In this document: one piece after another, positions 1 through 6,490 of the stretch | Layout of the letters: each line of letters opens with the position of its first letter | How positions within the stretch are numbered: position 1 is the stretch's first letter | Source of the DNA: Cyclobacteriaceae bacterium | Lineage (GTDB): Bacteria > Bacteroidota > Bacteroidia > Cytophagales > Cyclobacteriaceae | Reading direction: 5' to 3' | Length of the DNA: 11,019 nt | Assembly (NCBI GenBank): GCA_025358195.1 | Contig: JANYKP010000494.1 | Span: 1 to 11,019, forward strand | Notes under the pieces: generated by a model | Told to the model about the DNA's origin: nothing | Database searches by the model: none | Seen by the model: only the letters and a program-made list of their open reading frames with translations | Translations under genes and position numbers: made by a program

Positions 1-424
1 GCCTTCCTCCGGAGAAATACTTTCAGGTGGTGTGGATGCCAACGCCCTCCATAAACCAAAACGTTTCGTTGGGGCCGCACGCAAAATTGAAAATGGCGGT
101 TCACTTACCATCATCGCCACCGCCCTGATCGATACGGGCTCGAAGATGGACGAAGTGATCTTTGAAGAATTTAAGGGAACAGGCAATATGGAATTGGTGC
201 TTGACAGAAAACTTTCAAACAAGCGGGTCTATCCTTCCATTGATGTGCCGGCTTCGGGAACGAGACGCGAAGACCTGTTGATGAAAGACGATGAGTTGGC
301 CCGTGTGTGGATTTTGCGCAAGTACATGAGCGACATGAATTCAATCGAAGCGATGGAGTTTTTACAAAGTAAGATGAAGGGAACCAGGAATAATCAAGAG
401 TTCCTTATTTCTATGAACGGATAA
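1..424 (+). CDS. rho: Transcription termination factor Rho, C-terminal part (5' end outside the window)
   Basis: Rho is a hexameric RNA-dependent ATPase and helicase that ends transcription of untranslated RNA. Reading from base 2 gives an open frame with no start, so the gene enters from the left; about 140 C-terminal residues are visible. The sequence follows the Rho C-terminal ATPase domain closely. It shows the Q-loop region (PSSGEILSGGVDANALHKPK), the stretch GGSLTIIATALIDTGSKMDE containing the R-loop lysine, then EEFKGTGNMEL, and the GTRRED segment that carries the arginine finger. It ends in a normal C-terminus (AMEFLQSKMKGTRNNQEF) at TAA 422-424. The GTG at base 32 is an internal valine codon, not the start. 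A repeat array begins two bases after the stop. The call is secure; the RNA-binding and Walker A parts cannot be checked here. Confidence 0.97.
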   Translation, partial: PSSGEILSGGVDANALHKPKRFVGAARKIENGGSLTIIATALIDTGSKMDEVIFEEFKGTGNMELVLDRKLSNKRVYPSIDVPASGTRREDLLMKDDELARVWILRKYMSDMNSIEAMEFLQSKMKGTRNNQEFLISMNG

Positions 425-425
425 T

Positions 426-520
426 TTAATTTGAAAATGAAGCGATTTGAAAATTTGAAAATGAGGGCGCGGCATTAGATAATTTTCAAATATCTTCAAA
501 TTGACCAATTTTCAAATTAA
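426..520. repeat. Inverted arrays of TTTGAAAA units in the rho/helicase spacer
   Basis: The whole convergent spacer is built from one 8-base unit. On the + strand TTTGAAAA occurs at 430-437, 446-453 and 454-461, the last two in direct tandem. The complement TTTTCAAA occurs at 483-490 and 509-516, with a variant TCTTCAAA at 493-500. The outermost copies form a perfect 13-base inverted repeat (426-438 against 508-520). The centre (462-480) is GC-richer and unrelated to the unit. The array fills everything between the two stop codons. It could fold into a long AT-rich hairpin acting as a two-way 3' end, but there is no classical GC stem plus T-run, so that role is inference. Confidence 0.85.
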
Positions 521-1816
521 TTACTTCCTCTTCCTTTCGTGAAACGCTCCCCTGAACTCCGGATCTTCATACCGCTTTTGCCGGTCGATTTCTTTGGCAA
601 TCTTTTGGGCTTCGTCTAAGGGTGTCGGCTCTACTATTACCGGGTCGGGCAGTTTCCTGACCTTAATTTTTTCCTTCATCAGCTCTTCGATCTTGTTGAC
701 ATGATACCGCTCGGCATCGGTGACGAAGGTGATGGCTTTGCCTGTCTGAAAAGCGCGGCCCGTTCGTCCGATACGATGGATATAATCTTCGTAGTGCATC
801 GGTACATCAAAGTTGATGACATGTGACACCTTCGCAACGTCAATTCCCCGGGAGACAACATCCGTAGAGACCAGCAGACGAAGACCGCCCTCTTTAAATT
901 CGTTCATCGCATTGATCCGGCTGTTCTGGCCTTTGTTGGAATGGATCACGCGTGCAGAACCAATCCGCTTTCGCTCAATAAACTTGAACACATTGTTGGC
1001 GGAGTCTTTCGTGCGGGTGAAGATCATTACGCGATGAAAGGCCTCTTGATCTTTCAAAATATATTCGAGCAGGTGGATTTTCGTTTTTAAGTTCGGCACA
1101 TGGAATAATTCCTGTTCCACTTGCTGTGCTGCCATGGTAAGCGGTGTGGCTTCCACCTTTACAGGAAATTCCAAAAACTCTTCGGCTAACTTCTCAACCT
1201 TGGCAGGAAACGTGGCTGAGAACAGCAGATTCTGATGCTTGGAGGGAATCACTTCAAATATTTTTCTCAATTGATGCATGAATCCCATATCCAGCATACG
1301 GTCAGCTTCATCCAGCACGAGTATCTTAATTTGCTTGACGGTTATCTCATTGCGAAAATAAATTTCCATAAAGCGTCCCGGTGTAGCGATTATTATATCA
1401 ACACCTGCCTGCAACGTTTCAATCTGTGTTTTGGGGCCCACACCGCCATAAAGAGAAACGATGCGCAAGTCCGTGAATTTTGCCAACGCCTTTGCATGCT
1501 CAGCGATCTGGACCACCAGCTCTTTTGTAGGGGCAAGCACCAGCGCACGTGGTTCCTTGCCTTGTGCAAAATTTATTTTCTTTAAAATCGGCAATACATA
1601 GGCTGCTGTCTTTCCGGTACCCGTTTGGGCAATGCCGATGACAGCCTGCCCGCCTAACACCAGCGGAATGACCTTTTGCTGAATTTCAGTAGGGCTTTGA
1701 AACCCTGCTTCGGCGACAGCCTTCAACAACTGGGGATTCAGTTTTAAGTTCTCCCATGAATAATTTGCTGCTTCCAAATCAAATGGATTTAATGCATTTT
1801 CACGCAAAGAACGCAA
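521..1816 (-). CDS. DEAD-box ATP-dependent RNA helicase (RhlE-like)
   Basis: This is a cytoplasmic RNA-remodelling helicase of 431 residues if it starts at TTG 1816. All core motifs are visible in order: Q motif GFQSPTEIQ (38-46), motif I AQTGTGKT (63-70), Ia PTKEL (96-100), TPGR (145-148), DEAD (169-172), SAT (200-202), motif V near STDVVSRGID (317-326), and motif VI HRIGRTGR (347-354). The tail after residue 385 is short and charged, without the long basic extension of many RhlE proteins. The start is unusual: no ATG lies in frame before the Q motif, and the only candidates are TTG at 1816 and TTG at 1807. Both lie inside a repeat element shared with the upstream spacer. An AGGA on the minus strand (1828-1825), eight bases before 1816, favours the first. 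The gene diverges from pyrC and converges on rho. Cold-stress or ribosome-assembly roles are typical of the family but are not shown here. Confidence 0.95.
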   Translation of the reverse strand: MRSLRENALNPFDLEAANYSWENLKLNPQLLKAVAEAGFQSPTEIQQKVIPLVLGGQAVIGIAQTGTGKTAAYVLPILKKINFAQGKEPRALVLAPTKELVVQIAEHAKALAKFTDLRIVSLYGGVGPKTQIETLQAGVDIIIATPGRFMEIYFRNEITVKQIKILVLDEADRMLDMGFMHQLRKIFEVIPSKHQNLLFSATFPAKVEKLAEEFLEFPVKVEATPLTMAAQQVEQELFHVPNLKTKIHLLEYILKDQEAFHRVMIFTRTKDSANNVFKFIERKRIGSARVIHSNKGQNSRINAMNEFKEGGLRLLVSTDVVSRGIDVAKVSHVINFDVPMHYEDYIHRIGRTGRAFQTGKAITFVTDAERYHVNKIEELMKEKIKVRKLPDPVIVEPTPLDEAQKIAKEIDRQKRYEDPEFRGAFHERKRK

Positions 1817-1876
1817 AGTTTTTATCCTGAACTTAGCGCACTTTGCGGTTCGTCTTTGTGCCCTTTGCGTGAAAAT
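1796..1876. repeat. CTTTGCG-unit element with perfect 14-base inverted ends
   Basis: The ends 1796-1809 and 1863-1876 are perfect inverted copies of 14 bases (ATTTTCACGCAAAG and its complement). Inside, the + strand carries four related units: CTTAGCG 1832, CTTTGCG 1841, CTTTGTG 1854 and CTTTGCG 1863, giving steps of 9, 13 and 9 bases. The left part holds two units on the minus strand (1818-1812 and 1809-1803), also 9 apart. Both sides finish outward in TGAAAAT. The element lies between the divergent helicase and pyrC genes and covers both possible helicase start codons. It contains no coding region of its own and no transposase. Confidence 0.85.
1825..1828 (-). promoter_or_regulatory. Possible ribosome binding site for the helicase
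   Basis: The minus strand reads AGGA eight bases before TTG 1816. Since no ATG is available, this is the only spacing clue for the helicase start. Bacteroidota often lack a Shine-Dalgarno sequence, so the match may be chance. Confidence 0.35.
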
Positions 1877-1903
1877 TGAATTTAAGCCGAATATCCCTAA
1901 TCA

Positions 1904-3235
1904 ATGAATACCCTCATTGTCAACGCGAAGATAGTAAACGAAGGGAAGGTCATCGAGGCAGATGTGCTCATCCGGGGTGAAAGGATTGAAAGGATTGGGT
2001 CAAGCCTGTCAAGCAACAACGCCACGGTGATCGATGCTGGTGGAAATCATCTTCTGCCGGGTGCCATTGACGATCAGGTCCATTTTCGCGAACCCGGGCT
2101 CACCCACAAGGGCACCATTCGTTCCGAATCAAGAGCAGCCGTGGCAGGCGGGATCACAAGTTTCATGGAAATGCCCAACACCGTGCCTCCGGCGTTCAGT
2201 CAGAACCTTCTTGAACAGAAGTATGACATTGCCTCGCGCGATTCCCTCGCAAATTACTCTTTCTTCATCGGCGCCTCCAATGACAATCTCGAAGAAGTAC
2301 TGAAGACCAACTTGAAGAATGTATGTGGACTTAAGATTTTCATGGGCTCTTCCACTGGCAACCTGCTGGTAGATAATCCGCTAGTGTTGGAAGGTTTCTT
2401 CTCAAAGTTTCCAGGCCTCATCGCCACCCATTGTGAAGATGAACCCACGATCCGACAGAACACCGAAGTCTTTAAAAATAAGTACGGAGAAAATATTCCA
2501 ATGGAATACCATCCGCTTATAAGAAGTGCGGAAGGTTGCTACAAGTCTTCTTCGTTCGCGGTTGGATTAGCCAAAAAACACGGTACACGCCTTCACATTT
2601 TGCACATCTCTACCGCCCGGGAAACCCAACTCTTTGATAACAGTATTCCACTGGAAAAGAAAAAGATTACCGCAGAAGCTTGTATCCATCACCTGTGGTT
2701 CAATGATGGGGATTATGCACGGCTTGGTACGAAAATAAAATGGAACCCCGCCATCAAAACAAAATACGACCAACAAGCCATTCTTCAAGCCGTGCTTGAC
2801 AATCATATTGATGTGATTGCTACCGACCATGCTCCGCACACCCTGGAAGAAAAACAGAATGCGTATTTCAAGGCGCCTTCCGGTGGTCCACTTGTTCAAC
2901 ACAGCCTGGTGGCGATGCTGGAGTTTTTTCATCAGGGTAAAATCACCCTGGAAAAAGTCGTCGAGAAAATGTGTCATAACCCGGCTATTCTTTTCAAGAT
3001 AGAAGACCGTGGTTTTATTCGCGAAGGATATTTTGCAGATGTAGTGCTTACGGATCTGAAAAGTCCATGGAAAGTGGAGAAACAGAATATCCTGGCAAAG
3101 TGCGGCTGGTCGCCGTTTGAAGGACATACTTTTCAATCTGCCGTAACCCACACGTTTGTCTCCGGTCATCTTGCTTATGAACGTGGGGAAATAAATGAGG
3201 GTCAAACGGGAAAAAGACTTTCCTTCAAGCGTTAA
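1904..3235 (+). CDS. pyrC: Dihydroorotase (class I-like, Bacteroidota type)
   Basis: The enzyme interconverts N-carbamoyl-L-aspartate and dihydroorotate, the third step of de novo pyrimidine synthesis, in the cytoplasm. It has 443 residues, the usual length for class I enzymes. The amidohydrolase barrel is recognisable: metal loop IDDQVHFREPG (55-65), GGITSFMEMPNT (82-93), lysine 144 in GLKIFMGSSTGN, histidine 176 (ATHCEDE), histidines 231 and 234 (LHILHIS), and the catalytic aspartate 308 in IATDHAPHT. The class I metal motif normally reads HxH, but here it is Q58-V-H60, so the first metal-binding histidine is a glutamine. I recall DDQVHFREPG as common in Bacteroidota dihydroorotases, so this is probably a subtype, not damage. 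The start ATG 1904 gives a typical N-terminus. No clear promoter was seen in the short spacer. No other pyr gene is adjacent. Allantoinase or hydantoinase is less likely, given the HFREPG and MPNT signatures. Confidence 0.93.
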   Translation: MNTLIVNAKIVNEGKVIEADVLIRGERIERIGSSLSSNNATVIDAGGNHLLPGAIDDQVHFREPGLTHKGTIRSESRAAVAGGITSFMEMPNTVPPAFSQNLLEQKYDIASRDSLANYSFFIGASNDNLEEVLKTNLKNVCGLKIFMGSSTGNLLVDNPLVLEGFFSKFPGLIATHCEDEPTIRQNTEVFKNKYGENIPMEYHPLIRSAEGCYKSSSFAVGLAKKHGTRLHILHISTARETQLFDNSIPLEKKKITAEACIHHLWFNDGDYARLGTKIKWNPAIKTKYDQQAILQAVLDNHIDVIATDHAPHTLEEKQNAYFKAPSGGPLVQHSLVAMLEFFHQGKITLEKVVEKMCHNPAILFKIEDRGFIREGYFADVVLTDLKSPWKVEKQNILAKCGWSPFEGHTFQSAVTHTFVSGHLAYERGEINEGQTGKRLSFKR

Positions 3236-3261
3236 ATGGAAGTTTATTGGACACTTTGAAT

Positions 3262-3300
3262 TTTCAATCTGCGAAAATCCGCGAGATCTGCGGGAAAAAA
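3262..3300. repeat. Short array of ATCTGCG units after pyrC
   Basis: Three units occur in one direction: ATCTGCG 3267, ATCCGCG 3277 and ATCTGCG 3286, with steps of 10 and 9 bases, ending in an A-rich run (3295-3300). The array begins 27 bases after the pyrC stop and lies before the tRNA terminator. It resembles the other intergenic arrays here in having short degenerate units about 9-10 bases apart and an A-tail. No function is evident. Confidence 0.7.
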
Positions 3301-3339
3301 CACGGTGTCCCTGAAACTAATAGGAGGCCCTTTCAACAA

Positions 3340-3363
3340 TAAAAAAAGCCCCGCTGCGGGGCT
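3340..3363 (-). terminator. Intrinsic terminator of tRNA-His
   Basis: On the minus strand, seven bases past the tRNA, a 7-base-pair GC-rich stem (AGCCCCG and CGGGGCT, 3-base loop, 3347-3363) is followed directly by a run of seven T (3347-3341, the first closing the stem). This is a classical Rho-independent terminator. There is no T-run on the + strand side, so it serves the tRNA and not pyrC. Confidence 0.9.
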
Positions 3364-3369
3364 GGCTTG

Positions 3370-3443
3370 GGTGAAAGACGGGGCTCGAACCCGCGACCTC
3401 CAGAATCACAATCTGGCGTTCTAACCAACTGAACTACATTCAC
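3370..3443 (-). tRNA. tRNA-His, anticodon GTG
   Basis: The minus strand folds as a full cloverleaf. The acceptor strands are GTGAATG and CTTTCAC, with one U-U mismatch at pair 6. The D arm is GTTC/GAAC. The anticodon stem is CCAGA/TCTGG around the loop TTGTGAT, with anticodon GTG. The T arm is GCGGG/CCCGT with loop TTCGAAC. The base before position 1 (3444 on the minus strand) is G and the discriminator (3370) is C, giving the extra G-1:C73 pair that marks histidine tRNAs for HisRS. CCA is not fully encoded (genomic CAA follows the discriminator), so it must be added after transcription. The gene stands alone, with its own promoter and terminator. Confidence 0.97.
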
Positions 3444-3456
3444 CGTATTGGGAGCG

Positions 3457-3487
3457 CAAAGTTAGGTAGGGCCAAGGATTTTGCAAA
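3457..3487 (-). promoter_or_regulatory. Bacteroidota-type sigma promoter for tRNA-His
   Basis: On the minus strand TTTG (3487-3484) is followed after 19 bases by TAACTTTG (3464-3457). This matches the Bacteroidota consensus TTTG (-33) and TAnnTTTG (-7) at every fixed position and with normal spacing. Transcription would begin near 3450-3453, a few bases before the mature tRNA 5' end. Leader processing would therefore remove only a short piece. Confidence 0.8.
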
Positions 3488-3571
3488 CATCATTTTGAAA
3501 GCCCCCCTTCGCGTAATTCATCTTTTCATTTTCAAATAAAAGTCCTACACTCGTATACTAAACATATTTAT

Positions 3572-4429
3572 ATGAACCAGCGCATTATCAACCTCTTTGA
3601 CGAATACACGCACAAGCCCCTCAGCCGCGAAGTATTTATGAGTCGACTAACTTCCCTCACTGGAAGCGCGGCAGCAGCCCTGGCTGCTCTGTCATTGCTC
3701 GAGGTGAACTATGCAAACGCCGCTACCATCGACCTTCAAGATGACAGGCTTCTGACTGAACGTATTGTCTACCCTGGAGACGGAACGGAGATGAAAGGAT
3801 ACGCAGCCCGACCCAAAGCAGATGGGAAATATCCCGCCATTGTTGTTATTCATGAAAATCGAGGATTGAACCCGCACATTGAGGATGTCACCCGCAGGGC
3901 GGCCCTGGCAGGTTATCTGGCACTTGCTCCGGATGCTTTATCCCCGCTGGGTGGCACACCGACAGACGCTGACCAGGCCCGCGATATGTTTCAGAAATTA
4001 GAAGCACCTAAAAATCTTAACAACTTCATTAAAGCATTTGCCTACCTGAAATCACGAAAAGACTGCAATGGAAAATTCGGAACCGTTGGCTTCTGTTGGG
4101 GTGGTGGAATGGTGAATCAACTGGCGGTGAATGTGCCGGAATTAAAAGCAGCCGTTGCTTTTTATGGTCGTCAACCCGAACCTGCCGATGTGACTAAAAT
4201 TAAGGCAGCCGTTCAACTTCATTACGCCGGCGCGGATGAACGCATCAACGCTGGTATTCCCGCCTATGAAGAAGCGCTTAAGAAAGCGAAGGTGACGTAT
4301 GAACTTTATTCATACGATGGCGCTCAACATGCCTTCCACAACGACACGGCGCCTACCCGTTATAATGAAGCTGCTGCTAAACTGGCGTGGGAGCGTACAC
4401 TGGCCTTCTTTCAAAAAAATCTGAGCTAA
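3572..4429 (+). CDS. Dienelactone hydrolase family protein with an N-terminal export-type leader (YghX-like)
   Basis: This is an alpha/beta-fold hydrolase of 285 residues. The dienelactone-hydrolase triad is visible: cysteine nucleophile C175 in GFCWGGG, aspartate D222 in YAGADERI, and histidine H253 in GAQHAFHND. Glutamate E95 in HENRGL corresponds to the residue that interacts with the cysteine in the family. Residues 1-50 precede the enzyme domain: a polar stretch (LFDEYTHKPLSREVF), then an alanine- and leucine-rich segment (about 26-43), then NYANA-A as a possible cleavage point. This resembles the Tat-like leader of YghX-type members, but there is only one arginine (SRE), not a twin arginine, so the export route is uncertain. 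The substrate is unknown, and nearby genes do not suggest aromatic degradation. The start ATG 3572 is supported by the conserved leader; no ribosome binding site is clear. The next gene begins 51 bases downstream on the same strand. Confidence 0.88.
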   Translation: MNQRIINLFDEYTHKPLSREVFMSRLTSLTGSAAAALAALSLLEVNYANAATIDLQDDRLLTERIVYPGDGTEMKGYAARPKADGKYPAIVVIHENRGLNPHIEDVTRRAALAGYLALAPDALSPLGGTPTDADQARDMFQKLEAPKNLNNFIKAFAYLKSRKDCNGKFGTVGFCWGGGMVNQLAVNVPELKAAVAFYGRQPEPADVTKIKAAVQLHYAGADERINAGIPAYEEALKKAKVTYELYSYDGAQHAFHNDTAPTRYNEAAAKLAWERTLAFFQKNLS

Positions 4430-4480
4430 GTTTTTGGCATAGTCGTTGACCAATGGAATACTTTTTGATAAATTTATTTC

Positions 4481-4738
4481 ATGATCTCCCGCAAAGAGTT
4501 TCAGCTTCAACCACTCCGTCAGCAAATCGGCTTGTTATATGAGCACGGTGCATGTGTGATGAGTATTCGTTACTATGGCTACAAAGTAAACCTTTACCTG
4601 TTGGAAAATTTTTACCTCGAAGTTTTTTATAATCACAAGAAAGACCGCATAGAAAAAATCGCTCCACTGGACACGAGTCACAGTCGCATGAATTTCTATG
4701 TAGATCAGATCAAACTACCAGTTACACTGAGCGTTTAG
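4481..4738 (+). CDS. Small hypothetical protein, 85 residues
   Basis: This is a small tyrosine-rich, mixed-charge protein with no signal peptide, membrane helix or cysteine motif. The middle (VMSIRYYGYKVNLYLLENFYLEVFYN, given here only as residues 26-51) alternates polar and hydrophobic residues as beta strands do. It is followed by a charged KKDRIEKI segment (53-60) and a polar end. I believe similar short proteins occur in Cytophagales, but I cannot name a family or function. The composition looks like a folded protein, not random translation. The opposite-strand readings overlap it but look poorer. It lies 51 bases after the dienelactone hydrolase gene and may share its transcript. A bidirectional terminator follows at 4787-4813. 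Confidence 0.7.
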   Translation: MISRKEFQLQPLRQQIGLLYEHGACVMSIRYYGYKVNLYLLENFYLEVFYNHKKDRIEKIAPLDTSHSRMNFYVDQIKLPVTLSV

Positions 4739-4786
4739 TGTAGATAGGAGCTGAGAAGACCCAAATAGAAAAATACGGGCTAATTG

Positions 4787-4813
4787 AAAACCCCTCGTTG
4801 TGGAGGGGTTTTT
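4787..4813. terminator. Bidirectional intrinsic terminator
   Basis: A 10-pair stem (AAAACCCCTC 4787-4796 with GAGGGGTTT 4803 onward, loop 4797-4802) is flanked by A on the left and T on the right (to 4813). It therefore works as a hairpin plus T-run in both directions. It lies between the convergent 85-residue gene (+) and the zinc-ribbon membrane protein gene (-) and can end both transcripts. Confidence 0.9.
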
Positions 4814-4836
4814 ACTATATACGTAGGATTAAATCT

Positions 4837-5574
4837 CTAAGCAGTAGATGCTGTAGCTGCTTCAGGGGTTTTCACCTGCTGCTTCAGCACTACATTTTTG
4901 CGGGCTTTGTATCCGCAATAACTGCACTGATAATGCTTAATAAGTTCGCCTTCTTCCATTTCGCTTGGTTGCTTGACAATCTCCTCACGCATTACTTTAA
5001 AGGTCTGGTAATTACATTCAGGGCATTGAATCGCATGCAAGTGGCCTGCATATTTTTCAATCTTAATGAACCCGGTTTCTTCATCTTTCCACACATCATA
5101 GTCAACGGAGTAAAGATTCTCTTCTGCCTGCATGCCTTCATCCAGGTGAACATCTTCCTCTTCTTCGCTCAACAGTTTCATGGGCTTACCTGTTTTTGGC
5201 GAAATCCGAGGCATATAGCGCAAAACCTTAAGGCGCTTTTCGATGAAGAAGGGATAGTAGAATTTCAGCAAGTTCTGTACAATCAAGGCTACGATAATGC
5301 CCATCATGACGGTAAGGAAGCCCCTTACGAAGTACATGATCGTTGTGATTTCCACAATATTTCCATTGAAATAGAAACACGCTCCCGCGATTAGAATGAG
5401 GCTGGCATACCAGAGAAAGTTAACTTCATGTCGATTGATGAAGTCATACTTGTCCTTGTTATCTGGCACAGTAGACAATCTGACAACATATCCCAATACA
5501 ACCAAAATGCCTGCTGCCCAGCATACATAGGCGACGTTATGGGCCATGCTATTCCACGATGCGTATTTATCCAT
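4837..5574 (-). CDS. Membrane protein with three helices and a C-terminal zinc ribbon
   Basis: The protein has 245 residues and no recognised function. The N-terminal half has three hydrophobic segments (about 12-33, 51-69 and 79-103), probably membrane helices. It is followed by a basic patch (KRLKVLRYMPRISPKTGKP, 113-131) and an acidic linker (SEEEEDVHLDE, 136-146). The C-terminal half carries two cysteine pairs, CPEC (184-187) and CSYC (217-220), about 30 residues apart, which is a zinc-ribbon arrangement; the second is followed by GYKARK. The positive patch after helix 3 suggests that the ribbon faces the cytoplasm. The tail is alanine- and threonine-rich. The start ATG 5574 is preceded by a possible -7 box at 5606-5613. 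I recall comparable proteins of unknown function in Cytophagales. A role in binding nucleic acid or protein at the membrane is only a guess. Confidence 0.85.
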   Translation of the reverse strand: MDKYASWNSMAHNVAYVCWAAGILVVLGYVVRLSTVPDNKDKYDFINRHEVNFLWYASLILIAGACFYFNGNIVEITTIMYFVRGFLTVMMGIIVALIVQNLLKFYYPFFIEKRLKVLRYMPRISPKTGKPMKLLSEEEEDVHLDEGMQAEENLYSVDYDVWKDEETGFIKIEKYAGHLHAIQCPECNYQTFKVMREEIVKQPSEMEEGELIKHYQCSYCGYKARKNVVLKQQVKTPEAATASTA

Positions 5575-5605
5575 GGTATTTTTCGTTTTTCAGTTTATGA
5601 TCAAA

Positions 5606-5613
5606 CAAATATA
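5606..5613 (-). promoter_or_regulatory. Possible -7 box for the zinc-ribbon membrane protein gene
   Basis: The minus strand reads TATATTTG, matching TAnnTTTG, about 32 bases before the start codon. No TTTG lies at the expected distance upstream, so only half of the promoter is supported. Confidence 0.35.
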
Positions 5614-5625
5614 AAGACTCATTCA

Positions 5626-5641
5626 ATACCTACATACCTAC
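5626..5641. repeat. Two tandem copies of ATACCTAC
   Basis: An exact 8-base unit is repeated twice without a gap, upstream of the membrane protein gene. It is too short to say whether it is a remnant of an array like those in other spacers. The rest of the spacer to 5719 shows nothing else convincing. Confidence 0.4.
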
Positions 5642-5719
5642 AATTCCAACTTCCCCTCAAATTGAATCACCAATTTAGCGTGATTACCGGAAAAATTCCA
5701 ATGTAGTTGAAAATTAAAT

Positions 5720-6490
5720 CTAATTATTGAGGAATATTTCATGAGCAAATCGCTTAGTGACCATTTGGCACTCATTTTTGGCCTCAAAAAAGCCCATGTG
5801 TGCGGTATTTTTCATTTCAAAAAAATTGGAGTTTTGAGCCATTTTAGCCATTTCACGAGATATTTGAATAGTTACTAAGCTATCTTCCATACCAGCAATT
5901 AAGATCTTGGGAATTCCGTTTTTGAGCAACAATCCGGAACGGTCTGGCCGGTCGCGCATGGCATGCAAATAACCAATTAAAGGCTGCAATTTTGTCTGGG
6001 AGGCAATATCAAGAACCGTCTGCACCGGAGGACTTGATTTATCAAAGAATAGCCAAGGAACAAAGGCATCAATATAAGCCTGAACCCCATTTTTATTGAC
6101 AAACTGAATTGTTCGGTTTCGGTTTTCTCTTTTCTCTTCCGAATCCGCAAATGCGGTGGAGTTGAACAGCCCAAAGCCCCGAACAAGTTCTGGATGCAGC
6201 GCAGCTAACGAAAGTGTAACATATCCACCGAGTGAGTGGCCAATGATAAGAGCATTAGAAATCTGAAGTTCCGTCAGCCATCTTGCCACTGCATCACCTA
6301 CATCGTCAATGGTGAAAGGGGTCGGCAGCATTTCGGATTTGCCAAAGCCAGGAAGATCCGGTGTGAGGACACGAAAATCAGTTGTAAATGGATCAATGAA
6401 GTCGTTCCAAATTTCATGGGTCTCACAAAAGCCATGAATAAATACCAATGGTGGGCCAATTCCTTTCTCTCTGAAAAAAAGTGAAGACAT
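5720..6490 (-). CDS. Alpha/beta hydrolase
   Basis: This is a 256-residue alpha/beta-fold hydrolase without a signal peptide. It shows the oxyanion HG (19-20) in VFIHGFCE, the TPDLPGFGKSE strand-turn (43-53), the nucleophile elbow GHSLGG with serine S86, the acid D203 in LIAGMEDSLV, and histidine H231 in NTAHMGFFE. It is a complete serine-type triad. A helical cap lies between about 115 and 185. The motifs fit many esterase, haloperoxidase-like and MenH-like enzymes, and the substrate cannot be read from the sequence. Its ATG follows the dxs stop codon directly, with no base between, so the two are co-transcribed and translation is probably coupled. No ribosome binding site is visible at this junction. 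Linkage to dxs does not prove a role in isoprenoid metabolism. No strong terminator is seen after it. Confidence 0.9.
   Translation of the reverse strand: MSSLFFREKGIGPPLVFIHGFCETHEIWNDFIDPFTTDFRVLTPDLPGFGKSEMLPTPFTIDDVGDAVARWLTELQISNALIIGHSLGGYVTLSLAALHPELVRGFGLFNSTAFADSEEKRENRNRTIQFVNKNGVQAYIDAFVPWLFFDKSSPPVQTVLDIASQTKLQPLIGYLHAMRDRPDRSGLLLKNGIPKILIAGMEDSLVTIQISREMAKMAQNSNFFEMKNTAHMGFFEAKNECQMVTKRFAHEIFLNN

Noticed and set aside
1796..1876. Inverted ends as an insertion-sequence remnant
   Set aside because: Only 53 bases lie between the arms, with no transposase fragment and no flanking target duplication that I can see. Unit structure explains the symmetry better.
2567..3205. Long open frame of 212 codons on the minus strand inside pyrC
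   Set aside because: It is antisense to a clear dihydroorotase, its product has no recognisable domain, and the composition is that of a shadow frame.
4798..5394. Open frame of 198 codons on the + strand opposite the zinc-ribbon membrane protein
   Set aside because: The minus strand has the helices, paired cysteines and terminator position expected of a real gene. The + frame starts inside the terminator hairpin.
5665..5685. Hairpin AATCAC/GTGATT after the alpha/beta hydrolase as a terminator
   Set aside because: The stem is only six pairs with a nine-base loop, and no T-run follows on the minus strand.
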